In this document: positions 1-11,164 of the stretch, piece after piece
How positions within the stretch are numbered: position 1 is the stretch's first letter
Layout: every line of letters begins with the position of its first letter
Assembly (NCBI GenBank): GCA_015680685.1
Contig: MNCI01003943.1
Location: forward strand, 272,346 to 336,004
Length of the DNA: 63,659 bases
From: Gnetum montanum
Taxonomy: Eukaryota; Streptophyta; Gnetopsida; Gnetales; Gnetaceae
Direction: 5' to 3'
The notes under the pieces: generated by a model
Database searches by the model: none
What the model was told of the DNA's origin: nothing
What the model saw: the letters and a program-made list of their open reading frames with translations, nothing else
Program-made: the position numbers and the translations under genes

Positions 1-10
1 GTAGGATTTA

Positions 11-180
11 CACTAAGGTGTTAGCCTGTTGGTTAGACTCTTGATTTGGAGGTTCCAAGTTGTAGGTTTGACTTAGTGAGTAATGTTAAGTTATAAAGTT
101 ATAATTTTTAACTTAATTGTTAAAAATAGAAGCTTTTAGGTTACAACACCAAAGAAGAAGAAGAAGAAGAAGAAGAAGAC
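11..180 (+). repeat. Probable tRNA-derived SINE with GAA-repeat tail
   Basis: Positions 21-32 (TTAGCCTGTTGG) resemble the pol III A box and 65-75 (GGTTTGACTTA) resemble the B box GGTTCGANTCC with a C-to-T change. The two are about 44 bases apart, as in tRNA-related SINE heads. The region ends in a GAA/AAG run at 151-179 that could be the SINE tail. No full tRNA cloverleaf can be drawn, so this is not a functional tRNA gene. No target duplication was identified, so the right boundary is uncertain. Confidence 0.42.
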
Positions 181-690
181 TTATGTGGGACCTCATTTCC
201 TCTAATACAGGAAGGTGAATTAATCTGTGAAGAGATTAACATCTATGGATGTAGTATTAGAGGATAAGAAACATATATTTCTTATTTTTCCTTATGTTAA
301 TCTATTGAGATTTAAAATCATTTACTTAAATTTTTTATTAATGAGGTCTTCAAGACTCATCAAAAACATATCAAAACCTTGTAAAAAGTATTTTTGTTTA
401 TTCTATCAACCTTTTGAAAATCCATTAGGAAATAATAAATCATTTCTAATTATATATTTCTATAGTATATACTCTTTTAAAACAAAATTTGATTAAGTAG
501 TATAAATGCTTAATCAAAAATAAGAAGAGGATCTTTCTTAGAAATTAGCAAGATCTATTTGCTTACCTGATAAAAAAGGAGCTTAAGAAATTTTGAAAGT
601 CTTTTTAGCACAAAATGTCTCCATCACTTAAAACATCTTTTCATGATATTTGCATTTTTATAATAAGCTTTTTTAGGGGAGGATGATTGA
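181..690. other. AT-rich stretch without recognisable gene
   Basis: Only short chance ORFs are present. It lies just before the first recognisable LINE reverse-transcriptase segment and may be degraded LINE sequence or an older target. No domain or repeat is visible to decide between these. Confidence 0.5.
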
Positions 691-699
691 TGCTCTGGT

Positions 700-2130
700 C
701 TTACTCAAGCTTCCTTATATTTCACTCTGAATGAGGTGATAGATAACATTAAGAGATCAACAACTGGTAAAGTTGTGGGTCCCAATGGTTTGTATGTTGA
801 ATTGCTTCAATGGATAGGAACTCCTATTCATAAAGAAATTTTTGGACGATGGCTTGGATTGACAATGAAAGATTAGCAAGGTAATACTTTTGCATAAAAA
901 ATATGACAAAAATAATCTAAATAACTATCAAATGGTAGTGGTTTGTAATATCTTTGCTAAGCTATTGGGCACTCTTTTTGAGAAAAGATTAGGCACTTGG
1001 CAAAAATTAATAATAAAAGGGCAATTTGCTAGGCAGGCTTTAGACAAAACCAATCCAGTATTGATCATTTGCTTACTCTTCGATATTGTATAGAAATTGC
1101 AAAAAAGCCCAACAAAGAAATTTTCATTTGTTTTGTTGATTATGCAAAAGCATATGACTCAATGGTCTGAACAAAGTTATAGGAGTGACTTAATTATTTA
1201 GGAATTCCTATAGAGTTAATAGTAGTAACTCAAAAGTTGTATGAGGAAGTCATAATTAAAGTTGAGGATAATATATTAGAGGATAAATTTCAGTTTTAGA
1301 GTAGAATTGGAGTGAAACAAGGCTATCCTTTATTGCTAACTCTCTTCGGTCTCTTTATCGATGAATTAGAAGATTGGTTATGTAAAGGTGATCAAAAGCA
1401 TATTATCAAACTAGGATCTCAAACAATACACCTACCTCTATATACAAATGATGTTGCATTAATTTCTACATCTAAATAAGGTATGCATAATATCTTACAA
1501 GTCTTAGAAATTTTTTTTCTTTCATTGGGTTTGGGTTTGAAGGTTAATATGGAAAAAACAAAAATGATGATATGGGGTATCAAAAATATAAATTTTAGTT
1601 TTATTTTGGGATTTATCAAAATAGAAATCATAAACTCCTTTAGATACTTGGGGCTTCATTGTGGAAACAACTATAGATGGGATAAATATGTTAAAGAAAA
1701 AATAGTAGGAGAGATTGAAGCTCTATATATAGTTAAAAGAAAATGCAAGGCATTAGGAATCTAGGCTTGGAAAGTTAGGAAATAAATCTTTCAATCTATC
1801 ATTTATGCAACTATATTGTATGGGTGTGCAGTGTGGGGACCAAGTCTCAATGCAAAAAACTAATAGGCTATTGAAAGGGTGCAACAAATTTTTTTATTAG
1901 ATGAATTACAAGTAAAAGCTTAGACACCTTATTTCATGTTGCTTTGGGAGTGTGATTTGCTTCCCCTAGAAGCTTAAGCTCTCTATCAGTTTATTTCTTA
2001 TCCTTAAAAACTCTTAGAATTAGAGCATCCAAAGTTTTCTAAAAAGGTATTTGAAAGTACAAGAGATAAATAGAAAGAATTTGATTGTGAAAATGTCTAA
2101 GGATAAAGAACTTAACTAACCCAACCAGAA
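700..2130 (+). pseudogene. Non-LTR retrotransposon (LINE) reverse transcriptase, decayed
   Basis: A decayed RT reads left to right over several frames. In order it shows a GKVVGPNG segment near 765 (the K-GP-G start of LINE RTs), FVDYAKAYDS near 1,130-1,165 (catalytic FxDxxKAFDS block), GVKQGYPLLLTLFGLFIDEL near 1,310-1,370, and an LPLYTNDVALIS block near 1,430-1,465 in place of YADD. After these come VNMEKTK, FRYLGLHCG near 1,640 and a C-terminal LYGCAVWG segment near 1,820. The GTLFEKRL block and the FGLFIDEL signature are not typical of plant L1 and suggest another clade, possibly RTE-like. One catalytic Asp of YADD reads Asn. No endonuclease domain is seen upstream, so the copy is probably 5'-truncated. 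Its 3' end abuts the RT of element O near 2,130-2,160. Confidence 0.85.
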
Positions 2131-2149
2131 GTTATGCAAGTGGGTCACC

Positions 2150-3060
2150 CTGGGTCTAGAAATGAAAATCATCAGTAAAAGCTAGTGTGGCCAAGAAATG
2201 ATCAAATATCTTTCATAGTTTCTTTCTAACAAGTTATTTCTAGGATGAACCTTATCTTTTTAGGGTCCACCTCAATCTCTGCTTGTGAAATTCTATTCCC
2301 CAACACAATGTCCTCTTGAACCATCAAATGGCTCTTTTGCCAATTGATTTGAAGGTTAGTCTCCACACACCTTTTCAGAACTTGCTCAAGGTGGTCCAAG
2401 GCTTGCTCAAATGTAGTGCCATAGGTGGAAAAGTCATCCATGAAGACTTCCATCCCACTACTGATTTTCTGTTGAAAAATGCTAAGGACAAGGCATTAGA
2501 AGGTTGCAGGTGCATTACACAAACCAAAAGGCATCTTTCTTTATGCAAAAGTTCCCTTGGGACTGGTAAATGTTGTTTTGGCCTAGTCCTTGGGTGTAAT
2601 CTGAATTTGGTTATAGCCACTATAACTATCCAGAAAGTTGTAGAAGCAATGTCAAGAGATAGTGTCCAACACCTGGTCCGCAAATGATAATGAGAAATGA
2701 TCTTTATACATCACCATTTTCAATAGCTTGAGGAAAATATAGACCCTCCACTTGCCATCTTTCTTTGGCATGATCACAAGTGGGCTAATATACTCACTAT
2801 CTGCAATGGGATAGATAAACCCTACCTTGAGGAGTTGTTCAATATCCTCCTTGACGATTTGCTTTAATTTGGAGTTCAATTGATACTGTGGCTACCTTTG
2901 TGGCTTTATAGAAGGATTAGTATAGATGTGATGTTGGAATATCCTAGGATCAATCCTAGTGAGTTTAGGATATGACTAAGTAAAGGCTATTGGCCATTTG
3001 TTGATCACCTTTAACAACTTCTCTTTTTGTTAAAGATCAAGCTTGACATTGATTATTACT
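2150..3060 (-). pseudogene. Element O reverse transcriptase (Athila-like), truncated
   Basis: Read from 3,060 to 2,150 this is a Ty3/gypsy RT. It has VKEDIEQLLKVGFIYPI near 2,850, PLVIMPKKDGKWRV near 2,780, then DSYSGYNQIQI, MPFGLCNAPATF near 2,520, and the catalytic block EVFMDDFSTYG near 2,440 followed by HLEQVLKRCVETNL. The frame from 2,690 to 2,226 is continuous apart from four stops. The match ends just after the SFLGH region, near 2,150, where the LINE begins. RNaseH and integrase of O are therefore outside the window or lost. The sequence is closest to the RTs in P (20,160) and R (49,720). Confidence 0.9.
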
Positions 3061-3379
3061 AGCTTGTCATTTTTAAGAAAGCATGCTTCATACCAATAAG
3101 TAGAGTTTTCAACTCAAGGGGCTCTTATTTGAAGCTTTCAAGGATTTTCAACTCTTTCCAATAAGTGTCATCAGGTTCATCATTGAAGAGTTGGTGATGA
3201 ACTCACTCCAGTTTGTTCATGCCTTCAGCATAGGCACTCATTAGGCTCTCAGTTAGTTTCATGCAAAGTGTGCTACTTTTAAATTCAGCAGTCAACCGCT
3301 AGGTGCTGTCCTATTTTGTGGCTACTGTATACAGGCACCTTTGGATTTTAGACTCATCTACATAATGTTTGCATGTTAT

Positions 3380-3960
3380 GATTGATGTACTTTTGATAGA
3401 TCATAGTTTCTACACACAATTGCACCCTGTATCACTGTATGCGATGATTGAAACTCTCTTCTTATTGATCTTTCCAAATGCATTTTCCTTGGAAATCTCC
3501 AAGGAAAGGTCTCTTATGCTCAAGTATGCATCAATGGTACTAAGCCAAGCTTTTTCCATGATGATTGGAAAGTGCCCCTTGCAGTTTTCAACTCGAATCA
3601 CTAGGGATTTGAAAGGATAGAATCAATCATAGATGGTGGTCACAATGTCCTCCATTGGTCCCAAGGAAATAGTGATGGACTAATCTAACAACTCAAGATG
3701 AATGTTACTCTTCTTGAATGGAGGCAGGTTCTAGGCTTTGTACATCTCGTGAGTAATTAGATTGATACTAGAACCTGAATCAATAAGAGCCTTACATGTT
3801 TCATTCCCAATGATTTGTAAATAGATTAAGGGGCTCCTAGGATTAGATCTTTTCCTAGGAAGGTTTACAACCTTTATGTAATTAATTACCACATGGGTTA
3901 ACATGACGGTATGCATCTTGGGAGGTGTTTGGTTTAATGGGGACTTGAATGGATTGGATG
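3380..3960 (-). pseudogene. Element O aspartic protease
   Basis: On the minus strand the segment near 3,790 reads CKALIDSGSSINLITHEMY, with the retropepsin catalytic D-S-G triad intact. It continues through KKSNIHLELL near 3,700 to GHFPIIMEKAWLSTIDAYL near 3,550. The protease would cut the Gag-Pol polyprotein inside the particle. It lies between gag (above 3,960) and RT (below 3,060) in the standard gypsy order. The same module occurs in R, where N2 is inserted, and in P. In-frame stops show it is not functional. Confidence 0.85.
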
Positions 3961-5256
3961 TAGAGGATGAGGGAGAAGTAAGATTATGAACTGCATAAGT
4001 TTGTGAGGGCTTTGTAGGACTATTGGTTTAGAAGAATGATCTTTTTTTAGGATTTGGTTTCCAAACCACTCGGTTGAGGAGCCAACTATAAGTTAACAAC
4101 CATGGTAACATTTTGTTACTATGACTAGGCTATAATCTTTTCTTGCATTGATGGAGTAGGTGGTAATTAAGTTAAAGGTAGAGGGACATGTGCAAAAAAA
4201 TGAGGAGGATGATAAGGATATGGGGATTCTCCTCTTGGAGATGGAGATTGAGCTTTGTAGAACTCAATATGGTAGTAGTGATGCTGGAATGCAACATGAC
4301 TAGAAGAGTCATGTAGAGAAATGGATTGCTAAACATAGTACCCATATGGATCAAGTTGTCTGTAAGGGTACTACTACCTTGGTGGTGGCATCCCCCATTA
4401 CTGTGGGTGCTATCACTAATGATACTTCTCATAGGATTATGATGGAGCTCCACTTGGATAATAAGCATATTGCTGGTTAAATTGCCTTGGATTACCTCAT
4501 AGATAAGGCAACCTTTTGGGTGCTTACCTTCTTGCCAATCTAGGATTCAGAGCATACACCCTAGATTCTTATAGGTGTGACACAATAGGGCAACATCCCT
4601 CAGAATGTTTGTATTGGTAGATGTTACACCCACCATCATCATCTAATTCAAAATCCACAACCTTTTCTACTATAGTAGCCTTGCCCTTACTCCTTTGGTA
4701 GGCACATTTAGCTTCATTCCTTCTCTTACGATCATGATCACTACTTTGCTCTTTGGATGCCTCTGTTATTTTTAGATCAGTTTGAAACTTTTCATCTAAA
4801 GAGTTCCACATTTTATCTATCTTGTCTGAAATATTAGAGACAAACTTTTGAATCAGTAAGATCTTTTTTTGCACCACCTAATCAAGTGGTGCCTCCTCCT
4901 CATTATCATAAAACCAGACTTTCCTTTTTTTGATGGAAGGATCCTAGTTGTATTCCTCTATACTTTCTCTCTTTCTTAGCTCTCCTTCTTTAGCAACCTA
5001 CTCAATTAGCCTTTAGATCTAATGGGCTCTAAATTTTGATAGTCTCCATTGGGCATAGATCCCAAGAGTTCTCCTCATTTTTTAGTGAAGCCCATCTATG
5101 ATATGATAAAGCTACTCCCTTTTAGGATAACCATGGTCATGGCATTGGTGCAAAAGAGAATAGTACCTACCCATGACTACATCCAAGGGTCTATGTTTTT
5201 CTTATCTCCAACCTTAGATCTTCTTTCTTAGGTTGGACACTCAGGAGCACATCTAA
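3960..5256 (-). pseudogene. Element O gag, C-terminal part (left of T)
   Basis: This is the 3' part of O gag. It includes a charged stretch (DRKRRNEAKCAYQRSKGKA near 4,710), then a Cys/His cluster GCNIYQYKHSEGCC near 4,600 that resembles a zinc knuckle with one Cys replaced. A Tyr/Pro-rich tail follows at 4,500-4,150. At 5,256 the gag homology stops, where the LTR of T starts. It resumes at 37,282 on the other side of T, so the two pieces are one interrupted gene. Several stops are present. Confidence 0.85.
5252..5256. repeat. Left target-site copy of element T
   Basis: TCTAA here pairs with TTTGA at 37,277-37,281. The uninterrupted gag of element R near 61,993 reads TCTAATACTTG, and the right flank of T reads TTTGATACTTG. 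The gag therefore continues correctly across the 5-bp duplication, with two transitions separating the copies. Confidence 0.7.
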
Positions 5257-6781
5257 TGTTGCGATTGAAAACCTTGATCGCTAGAAAAAAACTAAGGATC
5301 CTTAGTGTAGTAGTTTCCCAACCCCAAATCCCTAAGGCCTTTAAAGGAAAAAAGGGATTTGAAGTATCCTAGCTGATTCAGCAAATCAACCAAGGACTTA
5401 TGAAATGCAAAAAATATGGGAATACAAAAAAATCTACAATATGTTCAAAAAATAAATTTATTTTTGAACACAAAACTCAAAACTTAAAACTTTATTGAGA
5501 AAGAATAAAGAATAAGTTAGATAAATGTGTACAAATGATGCCTAGATGAGTAGAAAGGGGGTTCACTTATGTAAGAGTTCAAAGCCTGTTGAAGCTGATG
5601 TGATTTGCTTCACAATCTAGGTGCTAAGACACTCCTGATGCTATTGAACCTTCCTTCACTACTACAACCTTAAATCTACAANTTGATGCTATTGAACCTT
5701 CCTTCACTACTACAACCTTAAATCTACAAGTTGGGTCACTACTGGGGGGTGAGAAAAGTGGAAAATTTGGATGCAAGATTTCTTCATGCTAAGGTTTGGG
5801 AATTTTAGAAGTGTAGTGTTGACATCCAAAATCCACAAATCTCAAGGCTACAATGCTTTCATACTAGGATTTAAGAGAATGAAATCATGGAAACTTTCAA
5901 GAGCTCTTGGGTACATGAGAATGCCCCAAGTATGGAATTGTAAAAGAATGGCTAAACTTTGTTGAGAATTTTGTTAATAATGTAAAGTGCTAAATCTTGT
6001 TAAAAATGTTGAACCTTGCTAAAAATTTCCAAAACTTGTAAATGGTGTTTGAGGTTGGTTTTTATAGGTCTTTTGGGCCATGAATGGGGCTAGTGAGATG
6101 GGTGGCCAAATTTTGGGGGTTACCATACATAGTAAGTGCTTCCGCCCAATGGTCATTCCATTTACTATAAATAGTAACTAGGGCACACCATCCACATTGG
6201 AGATGAATCTTCTATGTTGAGCTCTCCACCATGCTTACTGAAGTGGCTTGGTCAATGTTGAAGTGCATGGAAAGATGAATGTTGTCTTTTTTGGCTTCTA
6301 CACTAGGGGATGTAATTTTTCACATTGGGGATGAAGACTTCTCACTAAGGGAAAACTTCTACGCTGAGGGGGAAAGCTTTCTAGGCTATGCATGTGATCT
6401 CCACGTTGAGGGGGAAAAGTTTCCAAAACCCCCATCCTTCCATGTTGGGGCAATGTGGGATCTACCCCTTACATGTGTTTCCAACATAGAAAAATGTATA
6501 CCCCTCTTAAAACCCATCAAATTGCCTTTTGTGGCTTTCCAAAAGGCATTTTGACCCCCCACCCCAAGCCCAAATATAGACACTAGGTGACTTTTTTCAC
6601 TTGTGGAATGAGGCTTTGACCACTTATGAGGCATTTCTCACCCCCAAAAGTATAAAGTATGTGAAATTTCCCACTATAGGTTATAATTTTCACATTTATA
6701 ATGAAGTTTTGGCTTGAGTTTCATGGGGTGAAAGCTACATGATGAAGATTGGTTATAACATGTAAATTTTTTGGTGTTTCA
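5257..6781 (-). repeat. Element T 3' LTR (copy A)
   Basis: This 1.5-kb repeat starts with TG (5,257) and ends GGTGTTTCA (6,773-6,781). It is homologous in direct orientation to 35,784-37,276. It lies directly left of the T integrase and a purine-rich tract, as a minus-strand 3' LTR should. It contains several boxes of the type CCACGTTGAGGGG/CCATGTTGGGG at 6,280-6,500, the same family of boxes that recurs in the 185-bp array. The 45-bp duplication around an N inflates its length. Confidence 0.88.
5637..5729. repeat. Perfect 45-bp duplication flanking an N
   Basis: 5,637-5,681 and 5,685-5,729 are identical, separated by ANTT with an undetermined base at 5,682. The homologous LTR near 36,170-36,205 has a single copy. 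In a region where everything else is diverged, a perfect duplication across an N points to a gap-closing artefact. Confidence 0.8.
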
Positions 6782-7011
6782 ATTGCTCCTCTTTGTTGGT
6801 GCCTAGAGGATTGACCCAAGAGGCATCGACAAAGAATACAAAACATCATTGCATATTATAATGCTATAATACAGATAGGTCATGTGAGAATTAGGCTATC
6901 TAGGTCATCAAGGTTGCTAGTTTAAGGTCGTGGTAGGCCATGGTACCAGTTTAAGGCCTTGGTAGGCCATGCCACTAGTTTAAGATTGTAGTGGACCATT
7001 TGAAAGCAAGC
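6782..7011 (-). other. Element T 3' untranslated region with polypurine tract
   Basis: Minus-strand reading gives a purine-rich AAAGAGGAG at about 6,787-6,795 immediately before the LTR, a good polypurine-tract candidate for plus-strand priming. Further right, 6,910-7,008 holds three diverged 30-bp repeats built on CTAGTTTAAGGCCTTGGTAG. The same repeat is found near 10,730 and 30,690. No coding potential. Confidence 0.65.
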
Positions 7012-8150
7012 TCATTTGTTGATGATCATTAGCAACATGTAGTATGGATTTATATAGGAATGATTGACCAGATTGGCCAGCTCATTCCCATCCATATCGA
7101 CTATTCTAAATGCTCCATTTCCATAGGCTTTGGTGACAAGGAAGGGCCCTTCACAATTGGTTGAGAATTTGTCTGCATGCTCACGAACAGCCTTGAAGAC
7201 TAGGTCCCCCTCCTTGATCTTGTGCATGGACAAGTCATGGTCATGTTGCCACTTCTGCCTTTCTTGATAGTGCTTGATGTGAGCAAGTGCATGCATACAT
7301 CACTTCTTCACCAAATCCAAGGCTGCTATCTACAATTCCTTATCTTACTCATCATTGATGAAGTTAGTCAAGGCTACTTAGAGTGATGGAATCAGAAATT
7401 CAAGAGGTAAAACAACTTTAGAATCATAAAAAAGGCTATAAGGGGTCATGCTGGTTGCCATGTGATAAGTTGTTTTGTATTCCCATAGTGCATGGACATG
7501 CCTCTCATGCCACTTCTGCTTACTGTTGTTGAGCATCTTCTTGAGCAAGTTGATGATGGCCTTATTGCTTACTTCTACTTGTTCATTAGCTTGAGGGTAG
7601 TAAGGTGAAAAGAAAGAATAATTAATGCCTAGGTTGTGACAAAAATCCTTGGTTTCTTGGCTACTAAATTAAGGTCCATTATCCATAACTATGATCATGG
7701 GTATGTCAAAACAAGCTACAATGTTATCTAGGATAAATTTGCAACGTTGTTCAAATGTGGTCTTCCTTAGGGGAATAGCCTCAATCCACTTGGCATAGTA
7801 TTTGATTGTGTTGATGATGTAGCTATGTTTTGTGAAAGACTTAGGTGTTATAGGTCTAATGATATCCAACCTCCATCATTTAAATAACCATGTTATCTAG
7901 GTTATATGTAACTCGGTTAGTGATACATTTATTAGGTTATTATAGTGTTAGCATGTGTCACATAACTTAACCTTTTGCAAGAAATTATTTTTCATATGGG
8001 ACAAATAGTAGCTTAACTGTCTAATTTTATTAGCCATGGCTTTGGGTCCTATATGTCCTTCAAAAACACCCTTGTGAACTTTCGCTAGAACTATTTTGGC
8101 TTTGATTTTACCTAAGCACTTTAGGAGTATGCCATTATAGGATCGTTGAC
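7012..8150 (-). pseudogene. Element T integrase (Tat lineage)
   Basis: Read right to left it shows a degenerate zinc-binding region near 8,000. The catalytic core has DIIRPITPKSF near 7,860, VMDNGP near 7,675 and a PQANEQVEVSNKAI segment near 7,570, together supplying D, D and E. The C-terminus is GDLVFKAVREHADKF near 7,200 and EGPFLVTKAYGNGAF near 7,130, the GPF-type end of Tat integrases. The last ORF ends at 7,012. No chromodomain follows, as expected for Tat. A few stops and shifts make it non-functional. Confidence 0.9.
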
Positions 8151-8319
8151 ATAATGTGTTATTAGCTATGATGACATACTACTTCGATCACTTGCATATT
8201 ATGTCCTTATGAGAAGTAGTCGAGCCTTGTGAGGATTCACCATGAATAAGATAAAATTTGATGTCATCATACCACTCCTTTGAAGGAGCAGTATGAATGA
8301 TGGCCACAAAGGTATCCTT

Positions 8320-8765
8320 AGTGTTTTATGTGATGGAAGTAGCATAGTTCATAGTTAATGTGGGCAACTTACTAAACACATTTGGAATCACACTAAGGGC
8401 TAGTGTTGCAATTGCATCAACTATGGTGTTTTCATTTTGAGGCATGTGTTGGATATAAACATCTATGAATTGTTGTAATAATTGCCTCCCTATGTCACAG
8501 CAAGGTTGTAAGTGCTTAGCTTTGCATGCATAGACTTCGATTACTTGGTTAACCATGAGTTGTGAATCGCCTTTGATGGCTAGGTGTCTAATTCCTAGGT
8601 CATGAGCTACCATTATCCATTTGATCAAACCCTCATATTCTACTATGTTGTTGGTACATGGGAACCCAAAATGATCTCACCAAATGGGAATGTTACGATG
8701 GTAGTAGCACTAGACGCATGGGCAGTTAAAGCTCTATCAAAGTTCATGACAGCCTCATAACCCTC
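8320..8765 (-). pseudogene. Element T second (archaeal-type) RNase H
   Basis: This second RNase H domain marks the Tat lineage. The expected acidic blocks are all visible: a FDRA block near 8,740, an EYEGLIKW block near 8,640, HLAIKGDSQLMVNQV near 8,560 and VDAIATLAL near 8,400. The domain would remove RNA from the RNA-DNA hybrid. It lies between the ordinary RNase H and the integrase. Most of it is open as two reading-frame pieces, so it is among the best preserved parts of T. Confidence 0.88.
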
Positions 8766-9415
8766 GGGCACTTGGCTAACTATGTTAATGTGTTCATCAG
8801 GGAACTTAAGATCTATGGTTGCTTGGTCATCAATAGGTGAAACTGTAAGTTGTATGGCTATAGCTTGATCTTTTTTTGAGGATTGAGAGACATAATGGAG
8901 GTCAAACTCCATGGTTGTGGCTTTCCATCAGGCTATATGGCTACTTTCATAGATGTTGGTCATTATGGCTCTAAGTATGTTATCCTTGCAAATTATGTTG
9001 ACTTGGCTTTTGAAGAGGTAGTATCTCCATTTCTTTAAAGAAAAGACTAGTGCTAGACAATACTTCTCAACTTCAATGTATCGGGTCTTGTGGGTAACTA
9101 ATGCATTGCTAAGGTATTATATAGGCATTTTTACTCCATCATCACTTTTTTGATAAAGTAGAGAGGTAATGGATGTATCAAAGATGGTGAGATAAATGTA
9201 AAATAGTTTACCTTCTTGTGAAGGATAGACTATTAGTAGTTGTATCTTACTTAAGGTTTTCAAAGGCCTCTTGGCATTGAGTCATCCACTCATAGTGAAA
9301 TCCTTTCTTAAGCAAGTATTTCATGGGCTATAACTTATCTGTAATCCTAGTGATAAACCTACAAATAACTATAATCTTCCTTGTAATCCCTAAAGCTCTT
9401 TAAGGTTGGTAGGTG
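8766..9415 (-). pseudogene. Element T RNase H and connection region
   Basis: Between RT and the second RNase H, the minus strand encodes the usual gypsy RNase H. Legible pieces are the KWRYYLFKSQVNI-like segment near 9,010 and the hinge VSQSSKKDQAIAIQL near 8,860. The catalytic blocks are poorly readable because of frameshifts. The assignment rests mainly on position and on the hinge. Confidence 0.65.
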
Positions 9416-10535
9416 TTGCTTATTTGGATATGGCCTTAACCTTATCAAGATCTATGCATATCCCTGTAGAGACTACAAAGCCAAGCATCTTACCAATCCT
9501 GATACTATAGACACACTTCTTAGGATTGAACCTAAGCTTGTGTTTGAGGCATTTCTTAAGCATAAGATTTAGGTCATTAGCATGATCATCAACTATCTTA
9601 GACTTCACAGCTATGTCATCTATGTAATCATTAAGCAAACCTAACATGTAATCACTTAAGATATAGGTCATGGCTCTTTGGTATGCTGCTTCAGCATTCT
9701 TATGGCCAAAGGGGATCATGATATAACCAAAAGTACCCCATGGGGTCATAAAGGTAATTTTAAGTTGGTGCTCTAGGTTGATCATAATTTGGTTATATTG
9801 CGAGAGTCTATCCATAAAGGACAACAAGGCATGTTCGGCTGTAGTATCGATAAGTTTATCAATACTAGGCAAAGGGAAGTCATCCTTGATAGTTGCTTTA
9901 TTTAGCTCTCAAAAATCAATGCAAATATAGATACTCCCATTTTTCTTAGGGACTACCACTATGTTGGGTATCCATTTTGTGTAATCGATAGCCCTAATGA
10001 AACCTACTTGGTAAAGCTTTGAGATTTCATCATGAACTATCAAGGCCAAATCAAGTCTAATCTTGTGTACTTTTTGCTTAACTGGTCTAATGCTAGGGTC
10101 CCGTATGATGTTGTGCTAGACCAGACATGGGTATGGGCCTGGCGTATCTTCATATGACTAGGAAAATGCCTTAATGTTATTATTTAAGACTTTGGTAATG
10201 TCTTGGGCACATTGAGACTCTAGTGAGGAACTTAGTTTAAGGGTTTTCTCCTCACCATTATGTGTTGTGACTTGAACCTCAACTAGAGAGTCTTTGGTTA
10301 TGTCTCCTACTTCTAAGTTAAGGATTTAACTAGATTTTCAAGCCATTATAGAGGTTTCTCTAATGAGGCTATGTGGTCTACAAGACTCTCAGGCTTAGGA
10401 TCTAGGTAATTAGGGTCCATACACTATTTAATATCACTATGAGATCCATGTAGATACAAAGGTAAATTGATTTGCTTCCAGGTACTCATACTTTGATCAT
10501 GCATTTCAACCAAAAGCATATTAAGTGAAACTTCA
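9416..10535 (-). pseudogene. Element T reverse transcriptase (Tat lineage)
   Basis: RT from about 10,200 to 9,420: VGFIRAIDYTKWIPNIVVV near 9,990, PSIDKLIDTTAEHALLSFMD near 9,840, then MTPWGTFGYIMIPFG near 9,730, NAEAAYQRAMTYI near 9,680 and the catalytic DYIDDIAVKS near 9,600. AYQRAMTYI is characteristic of Tat. Upstream, 10,535-10,210 is a linker with EVQVTTHNGEEKTLKLSSS near 10,260. A Met near 10,525 could start this pol ORF separately, as in Ogre elements, where pol is separated from gag-pro. Confidence 0.9.
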
Positions 10536-11160
10536 ATAAAAGTGAATAAGTAATGTTAAAATGCCATAAAACACATGAAAATCTAATGCAATCAAGGCCA
10601 TCTAAGGTCATCAATGAGATAAGGTTAATTCAAAAAAGTGAAATAGAGGCAAATAAAGATCACATAAAGGTCAAACAAGGGGAAGTATAAGGCTACAAAT
10701 GGTCAATAAAGGTCATAATTTTTCTAGTTTAAGGCCTTAGTAGCCCATGATGCCAATTTATAGTCTTGGTAGACTAGGATGCTAGTTTAATGCCTTAGTG
10801 GATCATGATGATATGGTGTCAAATGGTGGTCAGGGAAGGTCAAACCCCACTATTCAATACCATTTAAAGGCCAAGAAAAGGTAAATAGAGATGTAATAAG
10901 ACAAACCACAAACATATAAGGCTATATAAAGGCCATAGAAAGTTAATAGGGTCAACAAGGCAACATAAGTTTAAAAATAAGCCAAAACATTACGTAATAA
11001 GGAAAAAAATCAAGCAAAATAGGTTATATATGATAAAATTTGGTTAATATAGGCAAAAAATGCCTATGTTTTGCTAATTTTAGACTTTAGCAAGCCATGG
11101 TTTGAGGCTACAAGGCTATTTGATAAGTTTGGGCATTAATCAGTGCTATTTGAACCCAAA
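10536..11160. other. T spacer between protease and RT, left end
   Basis: AT-rich, with many AAGGTCA/AAGGCCA words at irregular spacing. At 10,728-10,812 it has three diverged units of the 30-bp CTAGTTTAAGGCCTTGG repeat also found at 6,910 and 30,690. I see no coding signal. Confidence 0.6.
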
Positions 11161-11164
11161 AATC

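Noticed and set aside
339-361. Near-palindrome resembling joined LTR ends (GAGGTCTTCAAGACTCATCA)
   Set aside because: No LTR-like sequence on either side, so the similarity to the TGATGAG/CTCATCA termini is probably chance.
2375-2683. Minus-strand 102-codon ORF
   Set aside because: It is the out-of-frame shadow of the O reverse transcriptase, which reads in the next frame with FMDD intact.
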